Position numbers and translations under genes: made by a program | Shown: positions 52,371-62,556 of the stretch, piece by piece | Layout: each line of letters starts with the position of its first letter | Numbering within the stretch: position 1 is the first letter of the stretch | The notes under the pieces: model-generated | Databases searched by the model: none | What the model was told of the DNA's origin: nothing | What the model saw: the letters and a program-made list of their open reading frames with translations, nothing else | Assembly: GCA_946902875.1 (NCBI GenBank) | Contig: OX336343.1 | Coordinates: forward strand, 2,642,754-2,706,753 | Reading direction: 5' to 3' | Source of the DNA: Nematopogon swammerdamellus | Taxonomy: Eukaryota; Arthropoda; Insecta; Lepidoptera; Adelidae | DNA: 64,000 nt

Positions 52371-53803
52371 TAGCTTTTTCGCTCGCGTGAAATTCGTATT
52401 TCAAAAGAAGAAGGTAAGTAACTTAGGCCAGGGCCGGAGGGTGAACTGGATTCAGATAAACAATAAACATTCTCAAAGAAAGTAAGTAACATACTAAAGG
52501 CGAGGCCGAAGGTCGCGCTGCGTTCAGGAAGAGTATAAACCTTTTCGAAGAAAGTAAGTAACAAAGGGCGAGGCCGAAGGCCGAGCTGCATTCAGGAAGA
52601 CTATAAACCTTCTCGAAGAAATTAAGTAATTGAGGGCGAGGCCGAAGGCCGAGCTGCGTTCAGGAAGACTATAAACCTTCTTGATGAAAGTAAGTAACTG
52701 AGGGCGAGGCCGAATGCCGAGCTGCGTTCAGGAAGACCATAAACCTTCTCGAAGGGAAGCACTGACGTGGCACCAAGTTCATCCGGTGTTATGGGCTGAC
52801 ATCACGGATGTTGTAGGTAATGTAGCCAACCGTGTCAGTTTCCAGAAAAAAAATTAAAAAAAGTAAGTAACTAAGGGCGGGGCCGAAGGCCGAGCTGTAT
52901 CCTGGAAGACACTGACAGTAAGTAACTATGGGCGATAGTTACATACTTTCTTCAAGACGGTTTATAGTCTTCCTGAACGCAGCTCGGCCTTCGGCCTCGC
53001 CCTTAGTTACTTACCTACTTTCTTCGAGTAGGTTTATGGTCTTCCTGAACGCAGCTCGGTCTTCTGCCTCGCCCTCTGTTACTTACTTTCTTCGAAAAGG
53101 TTATCGTCTTCCTGAACGCAGCTCGGCCTTCGGCCTCGCCCTCAGTTACTTACTTTCGTCGTGAAGGTTTAGTCTTCCTGAACGCAGCTCGGCCTTCGGC
53201 CTCGCCCTTAGTTACTTACTTTCTTCGAGAAGGTTTATGGTCTTCCTGAACGCAGCTCGGCCTTCGGCCTCGCCCTATGTTGCTTACTTTCTTCGAAAAG
53301 GTTATCGTCTTCCTGACCACAGCTCGGCCTTTGGCCTCGCCCTCAGTTACTTACTTTCATCAAGAAGGTTTATAGTCTTCCTGAACGCAGTGCAGCCTTC
53401 GGCCTTGCCCTCAATTACTTAATTTTGTCGAGAAGTTTTATAGTCTTCCTGAACGCAGCTCGGCCTTCGGCCTCGCCCTTAGTTACTTACTTTGTTCGAG
53501 AAGGTTTATGGTCTTACTGAACGCAGCTCGGCCTTCGGCCTCGCCCTCCGTTACTTACTTTCTTCGAAAAGATTATTGTCTTACTGAAAGCAGCTCGGCC
53601 ATCGGCCTCGCCTTCAGTTACTTACTTTCTTCGAAAAGGTTTATTGTCTTCCAGAATGCAGCTCAGCCTGAAGCCTCCCCGTTAGTTACTTACTTTAGTT
53701 GAGATGGTTTATTGTTTACCTAAACGCAGATCGGCCTTAGTTACTTAATTTCTTCCTTTGAAATACGAATTTCACGCGAGCGAAGCCGCGGGCAAAAGCT
53801 AGT
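52371..53803. repeat. Inverted arrays of 68-bp units bounded by Helitron-like ends
   Basis: The left end is the complement of the right end TTTGAAATACGAATTTCACG...AAAAGCTAGT. Left-arm units (GTAAGTAACT, GAGGGCGAGGCCGAAGGCCG, GCTGCGTTCAGGAAGACTAT) run to 52920; right-arm units are their complement to 53745. The switch is GTAACTATGGGCGATAGTTAC at 52922-52942. About seven units left, eleven right. An S2 3' fragment interrupts the left arm (52752-52853). ORFs here are repeat by-products. Confidence 0.88.
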
Positions 53804-54029
53804 TAATTTATAATATCGCTTTGTGTCGTTAAACATCGAAGCGACCGCAAAAATAGATCTTTCACCTATGTGAGTTAATTCCATGTGGTGAATAACAAAT
53901 GGGCATGTGGTGTTATTACGTAGATCAACTAATACATTTATTCGCGCCGTTCCGATAGTATAGTGGCGCCATCTGGCGACACAGTAAAACGTCATTGTTA
54001 AGTGGTGTGGCCAGGGCCAGGTACTCGAA

Positions 54030-54335
54030 AATAATACGCCCACTTAATCTCTCCCCGTGCACGCGACGAAGGAACAAGGACAAGTTGCCGTGCTAAAGGG
54101 CGACAGTGTAGCCAACTCTCACCTTGGTACGGTCCTTTCACAGTAATGCAGTATGATAGGTAAGTATGATGGGTAAATAGTGGCTTCGTAAGGTACGAAG
54201 CCACTTACCTTACTTGCTGTTTGATATTCATATTATATCGTATCGTCAGTGTCGTGCTGTAATTTACCAGAGATCTTGCGGCACAACACCGATTGCTCTG
54301 CTTACCGCGATTATCGCTTGATGGTTGTATGTATG
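54030..54335 (+). mobile_element. S3 element, diverged
   Basis: CTCTCCCCGTGCACGCGACG, GGACAAGTTGCCGTGCTAAA, CACCTTGGTACGGTCCTTTC, CAGAGATCTTGCGGCACAAC. A short inverted stretch (GGCTTCGTA/TACGAAGCC) lies at 54181-54205. Confidence 0.7.
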
Positions 54336-54394
54336 TAATAAGCATGTTAAATGGGGTAGTTTTTAAATAATAATAATAGATTAATATTATTCTA

Positions 54395-54650
54395 ATTAAA
54401 AGAATAGCCCCAATGCCTCTCTCCCCGTGCATGTCGTAAAACGCGACTAAGGGATAAGGATAAGATTCCGCGTTAAATTGCGACAGGCTAACCACCCCTC
54501 ACCTTGGCACGGTCCTTCCACCGAGTCCTGCAGCAGTGGGTCCTCGTGCCTTACTTGCTGCTTGATAGTTATCTTGTCCGAATACTTTGCTAAACGTGAT
54601 GGTAATACCAGAATTCTGGCAGAATAACACCCTAATAATTCTAACTCTGC
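54395..54650 (+). mobile_element. S3 element, 3'-truncated
   Basis: AAAAGAATAGCCCCAATGCC, GTCGTAAAACGCGACTAAGG, CTCACCTTGGCACGGTCCTT, TACTTGCTGCTTGATAG; it runs directly into the tail of the following S1. Confidence 0.78.
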
Positions 54651-55265
54651 TTTTTTTATTAAATCCGATATGGGTGGCTGAATCGGAGGGGCCAAAGCAC
54701 ATACTCCGAGCAGCCAATATCACCTCCGAGATGGTAGGTATGCCATACCGGAGACTTCCCTGGATTGCTGGCTATACTGGACTACAAAGAGAATACAACC
54801 GAGGCTGCTATGCGGCATGCGGCCATCTTTACATCCAGTACCTGCGCTGTTACCAATCCAGTCGGCTACAATTTGAGCCTAACACTTAGTAATGGGCAAG
54901 GGAAGGGACCTACAGTTTGACACCGGTTCCGTACGGTGAAGCACCAGTACCCTTATCGCGAGATTTAACCTACACCGCGTACTACGCTACGCTGTGTACT
55001 CAGCATCATTTTGTATGGAGAAACGAAGTTCGCAAATCTATCACTAGAGGCGCTGCTTCGTTTCTCCATACAAAATGATGCGGAGAACACGGCGGCGTAG
55101 CGTAGTACGCGGTGTAGGTTAAATCTCGTGATAAGGGTACAGAATGTAGACTTATATACGTAAATTTTTTCGTCAGAAAAAACTCATTGGTACTCGCCGA
55201 CCGGATTCGAAGCTCGGACCTCTCGCATGAGAAGTCGATGCCCAAACCACTCGGCCACCCGGCCG
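54651..55265 (-). mobile_element. SINE S1 copy split by a MITE (54949-55140)
   Basis: S1 from ATTAAATCCGATATGGGTGG to CTCGGCCACCCGGCCGC. In the middle is an inverted-repeat element: left end TACCCTTATCGCGAGATTTA and right end TAAATCTCGTGATAAGGGTA, arms about 88 bp, flanked by CAG on both sides (or a TA duplication if the ends are read as CCCTTATC). Confidence 0.85.
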
Positions 55266-55486
55266 CTTAAACTCCGATGATCCGGAATCCGGATACAGTG
55301 TGTGATACGTAGGTACTACTTGTCTGTTTCCAGAATGCCACCGCTGACGGTTATGAGTATGACAACAAAGTCGAATAGACGAATGCTCCCGCCGCCATTA
55401 AGTAATCTGTGCCGCCGCGCCACGCCGCCACCCAGATGTTAAACTGAACTGTCGTTACTTCGTATTTCAGGCATAGAAGTAATATG
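55266..55486. other. No gene seen
   Basis: Short unique-looking gap between repeats. Confidence 0.4.
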
Positions 55487-55820
55487 TACCGTGTGGGGCC
55501 GGTACTTAAAAAGAATATCCCCACTGCATCTCTCCCCATGCATGTCGTAAAAGGGGACTAAGGGATAAGGACAAGATGCCGTGCTAAAGGGCGACAGGCT
55601 CGCCACCTCTCACCTTGGCACGGTACTTCCACCGAGTCATGCAGCAGGTGGGTCTTCGTGCCTTACTTGCTGCTTGATCGATTTAATCTTGTTCAAATAC
55701 TTTGCGAAACGTGGTGGCCGGTGTTGTGCTGTAATTGACCAGAGTTCTTGCAGCACAACACCGATTACTCTGCTTACCCCGATTGTCGGGATTCAGCGTG
55801 TGTGATATGTATGTATGATA
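55487..55820 (+). mobile_element. S3 element, full length
   Basis: Reference copy: TACCGTGTGGGGCCGGTACT, AAGAATATCCCCACTGC, GGACAAGATGCCGTGCTAAA, CACCGAGTCATGCAGCAGGT, CCCCGATTGTCGGGATTCAG, tail GATATGTATGTATGA. No tRNA-like boxes are visible in its 5' part. About 330 bp. Confidence 0.82.
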
Positions 55821-55917
55821 AGTAATATGTACTACCATGTAATAATAATTCTACGTAATTAAGTGACATGACTAGTGAAGCTAGCTCACACGTCATAGTC
55901 ATAATATTACTTTTCCT

Positions 55918-56235
55918 TTTTAGGGTTCCGTATCCGGTACGGAAGCCTATTACTAAGCCTACGCCGTCTGTCTGTCTGTCTGTCCGTCCGTCCGTCTGTC
56001 TATCTGTCTGTCCGAGGGCTGTATCTCTTGAGCCGTAATAGGTAGCCCGTTGAAATTCTCACAGAATATGTATTATTATTATGGCGGATATAACAACAAA
56101 TAATAAAAAATAGAAAAAGTAAAAAATTAAGGGGGGTTCCCATACAAGAAATGTGTTTTTTTTTTCAATGTTTTTTTTTGTGGTGCGGAAACCTCGGTGC
56201 GCGATTTCGACTCGCACTTGGCCGGTTTTTACTCA
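55918..56235 (+). mobile_element. TTTTTAGGGTTCCG-type element, full short form
   Basis: TTTTTAGGGTTCCGTATCCG, GTCTGTCTGTC run, GGCTGTATCTCTTGAGCCGT, CACAGAATATGTATTATTAT, end CGACTCGCACTTGGCCGGTT. About 315 bp. No inverted ends; possible retroposon or Helitron-like origin, undecided. Confidence 0.7.
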
Positions 56236-56332
56236 TATTGGCCTATGAACACCACAAAATGTCAGTAATAAATTTAACAAATAACACAAAACAGAACAAA
56301 GTTCGTACACGCGCGAGGGGTAGGTAGGTAGG

Positions 56333-56515
56333 CTACAGATTCAGATTCAGATTCAGATATTTATTTCGCCATAAAGAACACACAACAATAACAATATTTC
56401 ATTGAAACATATGCATATTCAGTATGGTTCGTCATAGTTTTTGTTATATCCCGTTCAGCAATGCAATCTGCAAGGAAGAATCGGGCAAGAAACCTTATAG
56501 AGCTTTTTTTTTAAA
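56333..56515 (-). mobile_element. LINE 3' end with (TCTGAA)n tail
   Basis: CAGATTCAGATTCAGATTCA followed by TATTTATTTCGCCATAAAGA; on the minus strand, a 3' UTR ending in a hexanucleotide tail. It contains GGAAGAATCGGGCAAGAAAC, as in 47455-47475. Confidence 0.6.
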
Positions 56516-56524
56516 GTGCTTAAA

Positions 56525-56790
56525 TATAAGGGATAAGGACAAGATGCCGTGCTAAAGGGCGACAGGCTCGCCACCTCTCACCTTGGCACGGTACTTCCAC
56601 CGAGTCATGCAGCAGGTGGGTCTTCGTGCCATACTTGCTGCTTGATCGATTTAATCTTGTTCGAATACTTTGCGAAACGTGGTGGTCAGTGTTGTGCTGT
56701 AATTGACAAGAGTTCTTGCAGCACAACACCAATTACTCTACTTACCCCGATTGTCGTGATTCAGCGTGTGTGATATGTATGTATGTATGC
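56525..56790 (+). mobile_element. S3 element, 5'-truncated
   Basis: Starts AAGGGATAAGGACAAGATGC and is nearly identical to 55565-55815, ending (GTAT)n. Confidence 0.85.
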
Positions 56791-56994
56791 TTAAATATAA
56801 CTTACATGCTAATTTTTAATTATGTTAACTGTAACATACTACGCGACAGCTATGCTAACGCTACTGACTGAGCTGGGCGACAGCGGGTGTAGCGTGAGGC
56901 GCGGTGTGCGGAAGCGCGGGCGGAGGTAACGGCAAACCAGAAACAGACAAGTAATATGTGTGTAATCAAATCACCCACCTTTGCCAATTTCTAG

Positions 56995-57105
56995 GTTGCG
57001 ATAGAACCGTGCCAAACATGTGGGCCTATAAGTCAGTAGTTGATCCTTTACCCGAACAATGGCGCCCCAAAGTCGCACACATTTTGGCGCTGCCTCGAGC
57101 ACATG
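56995..57105 (+). CDS. Unidentified internal coding exon candidate
   Basis: 111 nt with acceptor CAATTTCTAG and donor G|GTAAGA. The open frame reads CDRTVPNMWAYKSVVDPLPE, QWRPKVAHILALPRAH (tryptophan- and proline-containing, not low-complexity). It starts with the last two bases of a codon and ends with the first base of one. It lies in a short unique stretch (56800-57280) between repeats. I do not recognise the family and found no partner exon with certainty; a CpG-rich stretch at 56860-56930 upstream could be a first exon or promoter. Confidence 0.4.
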
Positions 57106-57287
57106 GTAAGATTGACGATTTGTCAGAATTCTCGAGGAGAAATCGATCATATACGTGCCGAAAATAGAAATTGGTGTAAATTAGCCTCAATAAAAGTGCA
57201 TAGATACATATAAATCACGCTTCCTTCCCAATTGGGTAGACAAAGACAACGAATCTATGCACAAACAACCAATCTACAACTTCGTCA

Positions 57288-57876
57288 GGCCTCGGTAGCT
57301 CAGTGGTGCGGTCGGTAGAATGTCGGTCGTGAACATAAGCACACCTGGGCGCTGTCAGTACTTGGATGGGTGACCGATCGACCGTTGGAGGCTGACCGCG
57401 GTTCGGATTCCAAGTAAAACTGTAGGTCCCTTCCCTTCTTACTATATAGGTGGTAGGCTTTACCCCGCCCGGGTTGGTACCGCCGCAGTGAATGACAGGT
57501 CGGTCGCAACGGCTATGTAAATAGTTCGTATTTTCCGTCTAGTTCAGTGTAGCCGGTACGACCGAAGGGAAGGGCGCCTAGCTCACTAAGGGCTAGTAAT
57601 ATATATTCGGTGACTAAGGTGTTATGGGCCGGTGCGCCACATGAAAGACATTCCCGGCTCCTTTCGTGCACACTTCGGCAGACTTCGGCTCGAAGGAAAG
57701 TGGTATGCGTAATGTTTTGGTGGTTAAAAAAAAACCAGGGTTAATATAATATATCTTTATATTAACCCTAACCTAATGTTGAGGCGGCGCACGTCGTTTT
57801 TGTTACGTTTCGTTTCGAGCCGAGTGTTCACGAAAGGAGCCGGAATGTCTTTCGTGTTATGGGCTGACATCATGGC
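57288..57876 (+). mobile_element. SINE S2 copy split by a foldback MITE (57630-57856)
   Basis: Head CTCGGTAGCTCAGTGGTGCG, exact 5S-like TCAGTACTTGGATGGGTGAC (57354-57373), core, then TTATGGGC. The MITE follows and S2 resumes TTATGGGCTGACATCATGG. MITE arms: GAAAGACATTCC-GGCTCCTTTCGTG pairs with CACGAAAGGAGCCGGAATGTC. TTATGGGC (8 bp) flanks it on both sides. Confidence 0.85.
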
Positions 57877-58078
57877 TCAAATAGTGGCCGACTGGGTTGG
57901 CACGGTGGTGTCAACCCAGGAATACTGGATACAAAATGGCCGCATAGCAACCTCAGCTGTGTTCTCCTCTAGTCCAGTATTGCTAGTAATCCAAAGATAA
58001 GTATCCGTTACGGCACCTGCACCATCATGTGCTTTGGGCCCTCTGACTCAGCCACCGATACCGGATTACATGGAAAAA
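57877..58078 (+). mobile_element. SINE S1 3' part fused to the preceding S2
   Basis: GTGGCCGACTGGGTTGGCAC, GTGTTCTCCTCTAGTCCAGT, ATACCGGATTACATGGAAAA. The junction with S2 at about 57877 has no spacer. Confidence 0.8.
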
Positions 58079-58109
58079 AATTACACAACACTCGTCGCAG
58101 AGAAACTGA

Positions 58110-58325
58110 ACAGCCTTTTGATGTTGGTTGAGCTTTTGAGAAGGGCTTGTCTCCACGGATAACCCATCGGTTAAAAGTTCTTTGTCGCACGCACCGCTAG
58201 GAACTGTCTTCCAGCGAGTGTGAATAGTTGAACCTGGGTGTCTTCACAGGCTAGATACAGCCTAGCAACAGTCCGCCAATCTGCTGGCATGGCGCCTAAC
58301 TGAGCGTGGTTTCGCGAGAAAACAT
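58110..58325 (+). mobile_element. LINE 3'-end fragment (same family as 5002-5269)
   Basis: CTTTGTCGCACGCACCGCTA, GAACTGTCTTCCAGCGAGTG, GCGCCTAACTGAGCGTGGTT. Degraded. Confidence 0.7.
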
Positions 58326-58372
58326 GCTTAGGTATCATTTATGATTAAATATTATGAATTATTAATACTAAG

Positions 58373-58545
58373 GTGTTCTTTTTTTTTTTTTAATTATATG
58401 TCTTTATTTAAATTAAACAAAATAACCTAATACAATAAAATTAAACTAAAATTAAGAAATATGATAAAACTAAACTAAAATAACTTATAAACTAAACCTA
58501 AAAAATAAAAAAAATAAAAATTAAAACTACCTACACGGAAAAAAA
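58373..58545. other. A+T-rich stretch, possible LINE 3' UTR on the minus strand
   Basis: TTTTTTTTTTTAATTATATG, then AAATTAAACT-like repeats. No coding. Confidence 0.3.
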
Positions 58546-58559
58546 GGATTGCTCGAAAT

Positions 58560-59513
58560 AAAGCAAATTGCATTGGTCTAAGTGAATGCGCGATTTCAAT
58601 ACTCGGAAAACAATCATTTACTTAAAATTAAATAATTATATTCTTGAAATTCTTGCATTACTACAAGTAATTATATTCTTTCTTTGAGAGATCAAGCTTC
58701 TCTACCATTGAAATTACCACCGTGTAAATATAAGAATATTATAATCTCAATGCAATTTTCTACTGGAATCCATCTAATAATGACCTATTCAATTTAAAAG
58801 TTCGTTAACTTGAAAGTAAACACTACACTTCTTATTCTAAGAAAATATAATATTAAAGTGAAATATATTGAATCCTGCATTAAAACTTTGTGAACTTCAA
58901 AATAAACATTTGATATATTGTTTTAATGAACTGATTTCTTCCAATACATATATTATGAATTTGAAATAAAATTTACTGTATTTCAACTGAAGATATTCAG
59001 TGTTGTATAGAGTATATGTTATTATCATTATAATGCTACATTTACTTGGAATAAGATTATCTGTTCTTCAATGTGGACGTTCGTCAACTTAAAGCAAACA
59101 TTAAATTTCTTATTCTAAGAAAATGTATTGCTAAAGTGACACAAAGATTTTCTTCAGGCAATTAATTTAAAACTTGAATTAAAACTTTGCCAATTTAAAA
59201 ATAAAAAGTTTATATTTTGTTTTAATGAATTGATTTCTTCAATGAAATTTTTTTAATTTTGAAATAAAATTAATTGTATTTCAACTGAATATATTCAGTG
59301 TTATACAGAGTAAATGGTATTATTATAATAAAATAATTTGTTTTGTTTTTATTAAACCATAATTTTGAATGGAGTTTTTCACTTCTAGAATAGACTAAAA
59401 TTACTTTTTGATGTAAGAGAGTAAGTGATTCAGAATAAGATTATTTATTCTCTTGATATAACTCATTTTCTATTTTAATTCAAGAAATGTATGCTTTCAA
59501 AATAAAAAGAAAT
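58560..59513. repeat. A+T-rich block with a 290-bp tandem duplication
   Basis: 58795-59040 and 59085-59335 share TTCTTATTCTAAGAAAAT, TGTTTTAATGAA(C/T)TGATTTCTTC, GAAATAAAATT(T/A)A(C/A)TGTATTTCAA and TATTCAGTGTT(G/A)TA. No ORF. Confidence 0.8.
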
Positions 59514-59728
59514 ATTCTTGGCAGCCATAGCCAGTTCAGGAAAAAAGAAATTTAAATATTTAATAAATTAATGATAAATTAATTAAAGCGATATCGGTGA
59601 CAAAATTTATTTACTGTAAATTACAGTAAATAAATTTTGTCACCGATATCGCTTTAATTAATGTATCATTAATTTATTAAATATTTAAATTTCTTTTTTC
59701 CTGAACTGGCTGTGGCTGCCAAGAACAC
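59514..59728. repeat. Near-perfect palindrome of about 210 bp
   Basis: Left arm TTCTTGGCAGCCATAGCCAG...GCGATATCGGTGACAAAATT pairs with the right arm AATTTTGTCACCGATATCGC...CTGGCTGTGGCTGCCAAGAA; the centre is TTTACTGTAAATTACAGTAAA (59609-59629). Arms are about 100 nt with only a few mismatches or gaps. Confidence 0.92.
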
Positions 59729-60215
59729 TTATTTTAAATTCGAAAGTAGGTGTACATATTAAATTCAACTTATGTAGGTAACTAAAGACAAAGGATAAAA
59801 ATAAAAATCAATAATTTTTAAACTGTTTATTAGGTACTTTGGTCACTTTTAGGTAGATGTACATTATAAATAAGACAATATAAAATTGTTATATTCTATA
59901 TTCTAAGCACATTTTATAATATAAAGAATGTATGTACATTTGTCGAGCGAGGAGGAACAAGCTCTCCTACCACGTACTAAATGCTAAATATCCGTGTATG
60001 AGCAATCACCTATACCTGGTTGTACAACGGTGTGTCTACAATATCAAGACAGAGTATGATGACGTTGCTCCATACCTACTTGACATTCTTTCACTATAAG
60101 TAATCTAACTTCATCTTCATAAACATGAAGTGCGGTAAGTGCGGTAAAGATTTTCTTAATTACAAGAAATACATTTTTCACATCGAATATGTCACGGAAT
60201 TCAACATAGTTTTCA
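59729..60215. other. No supported gene; weak C2H2-like motif
   Basis: 60126-60190 reads MKCGKCGKDFLNYKKYIFHI on the plus strand, a lone C2H2-like knuckle whose second histidine is replaced. Probably a zinc-finger gene relic, or chance. Confidence 0.25.
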
Positions 60216-60400
60216 ATGCCCCTGGAGGAGAGCGATCTTCTCAACGACCGCCAATACGGCTTTCGCCCAAAACGGTCAGCTGGAGACCTCTTGGTTCATG
60301 ACTGTCATGGGATGGGTGATGCGCTCGAAAATCACGGTGAAGGCATCGGCTATCGGCTTGGATATAGCGAAAGTTTTCGATCGGGTCTAGCACAAAGCTC
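60216..60400 (+). pseudogene. CR1/Jockey-type LINE RT fragment
   Basis: [20 protein letters not shown] matches the RT segment at 12331-12380. Motif A follows in a shifted frame (GLDIAKVFDRV), with a stop in place of the next Trp. About 180 bp only. 60400-61250 holds A+T-rich sequence without a gene. Confidence 0.8.
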
Positions 60401-61254
60401 TAAAATTTTGCAGACATTTTCTCTTATCCTTTCAGTTGTAATTTATTATAGGTACATACTTAATGAAATATCCTCTCATACATAAACTAAAATCTACTAT
60501 CTACCTACTACAACTAATATACGAATTGACACACTCCCTGCAAAAAATTATTTTAGTCCAAATAGAATATGAACAACCAATTCTTATTTTATATGGAAGC
60601 AATTTTCGGCACTAATAAAAGAAGAAAAGTATGGTATTAATTTAAAAAAAAATTGGGGCTCAAATTTGGACGCAATATTTCCCATATTCTTTCAGTTGTA
60701 TTTATGTATTATAAGGTAATATCAAAGTGACACACATTCACTGGAATAATAATTTTAGTCCAAATTGGAAAACAATATCTTATTTTTCTTCGGAAACAAG
60801 TTTAGGCGTTAATGCCATTAAATTAAAAAAGTTAATGCCATTAAATTAAAAAAATATATTATAAATTAATTGTGTTTCAAAATTGGACAGCATTTTGTAT
60901 TCGCTCACACAATTTTAAATAAAATCGGTAAAACAAACATTTTCAGTGGAAAAAATTTTAGCCTCTAGTGACATTGAACGAAAAATAATTACTTATTAAC
61001 AAATAGAATATTCTGTCAAAAATAAACGAAAAACTACAATCTATAACTATTAAGAACTTAGATATAGGTAGTAACTATACCTGGTACAATGCAGAAATTA
61101 AATTAGTAAATGTGGAATTCAGACGTTGATAGCTTTAAAATTTCCTTAAAAATTTTAAACGAGACAATCTCTTGCCCAATTACTGTTTTACAAAAAACAT
61201 TTATTATAAAATTTCTATATTCATAAACCCTACTGTAGCCTATATATAGGATCT

Positions 61255-61450
61255 TTCAATAGTAGGTAACGATACGCTAAGGGGTGTATGTGTATCAGAT
61301 ACTGATCACGTTCCCATACCAATTTTTTTTACGATATAAAAAAAATACTTATTAAGGTGAAATACGCGCACTTTACGTATTAAATTTGAGGAGTAGGTTT
61401 TTTAAATTGTAAAAAAAAGGTATGGGAACGTGATCAGTATATGATACACA
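61255..61450. mobile_element. Foldback MITE (family of 38838-39060)
   Basis: AATAGTAGGTAACGATACGC flank, AGGGGTGTATGTGTATCAGA, then the right arm GGTATGGGAACGTGATCAGT. Confidence 0.85.
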
Positions 61451-61545
61451 TATAACCTGTCTGCTTCAAGTTTGCCGGTGGCTTGACTTTATACGGCTTC
61501 ACGAATACCTATCAGTAGGGTGAATAAAAGAATAAGCTTTTGAAA

Positions 61546-61736
61546 TTAGCTATTTGCAAGGGCGGCGTTGCTATCGGTACCGAACTGGGTAGCGGGGATT
61601 GCGGCGAACGGCGGGAGCAGGAGGTTCATCAGGCCTTCTATGGACTCCGCAGTTGAGTATTTCCAGCGCTTTCCCGTGCGTCCTTTCGGAGGAACTAGAA
61701 CTGCAAGCAGTGCTACTTGTGTTGGTATTTTCTTGT
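61546..61736 (-). CDS. Unidentified terminal exon candidate
   Basis: Acceptor TGAATTTCAG before 61736. Two frames are open. One reads KKIPTQVALLAVLVPPKGRT, GKRWKYSTAESIEGLMNLLL to a TAA at 61546-61548. The other reads QENTNTSSTACSSSSSERTH to a TAG at 61571-61573 and is the one that fits the candidate first exon at 62557-62630. I recognise neither protein. The first frame looks more protein-like, but its upstream exon would contain a stop. Confidence 0.3.
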
Positions 61737-62029
61737 CTGAAATTCAAGATAATTTATTCATTAGAATGTATAACAAAAAATGAAATCGCAAAACTCAAGA
61801 TTAGTTCCTAGTGTCTGATGTTAGTTGTTTACCTATCACTCCAAGTTTGCAGTGCGTGCTGCACTGACCGATGCACTAAGCGTAACAAAGTTTGGCATGA
61901 GGTACCATGAAAATGATGTCTTATGTGATAGGTTTTTTTTTTATGTTTCCATAAAAAAAATATTTAAAAAAAAACCCCGAAGGACCCGAACCTCTAGTAC
62001 TACTACCACACAACCAAAGTTGGATACAC

Positions 62030-62470
62030 AAACGTACGTATAAACTATACATAGAAAGATGGGCAGCGGGCAGCGACTGCAGACAGGCGAGGGAGGCGAT
62101 GGCGAAGCCGGACCTCCGTCTCGCCAAGACGCTGCTCCGTGTCCATAGATCAAAACTACGTGTCGTGATAGGTATGCTTACTGGTCACTGTACACTTAAC
62201 AGGCACCTCTATGTAATTGGAGTAACGGAAAGTCCACTGTGCAGAGCATGCCTGCAGGCGGACGAAGCACCCACCCACGTGCTGCTGGAGTGCGAGGAGT
62301 TGGCAGACATAAGGGCGAAGGAGCTGGGAGGCCCTACTACACTTCGAGAGGCGTGCCAAGACCCAAAGAGAGTGTGCCGCCTCCTGGTTGGACTAAGGCC
62401 GTAGGACGCGCAAAAGGCCTGCATTGGAGCGGGCTTAGGCGCGGAGAACAAGAAATACACAAATAAATAA
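62030..62470 (+). pseudogene. Jockey-type LINE C-terminal fragment with zinc knuckle
   Basis: ERWAAGSDCRQAREAM, then KLRVVIGMLTGHCTLNRHLY, PLCRACLQADEAPTHVLLEC (C-x2-C-x7-H-x4-C): the end of the RNase H-bearing Jockey/R1-type LINE protein. Stop at 62402-62404. Ends CAAATAAATAA. It lies in the putative intron between 61736 and 62557. Confidence 0.85.
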
Positions 62471-62556
62471 CACACCTATGTAGTTAGCTACGAACTATCC
62501 ATTACAGAGGAAAGTCAGTTAGAATGACTTAGAAAGTTAGGTAGGTAGGTACTTAC

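Noticed and set aside
52361..53702. Six short frames with FLNAARPSASP repeats
   Set aside because: Translations of the 68-bp unit (CTTCCTGAACGCAGCTCGG).
60126..60190. C2H2 zinc-finger exon
   Set aside because: Single finger-like motif lacking the second histidine, no neighbouring fingers and no splice signals.
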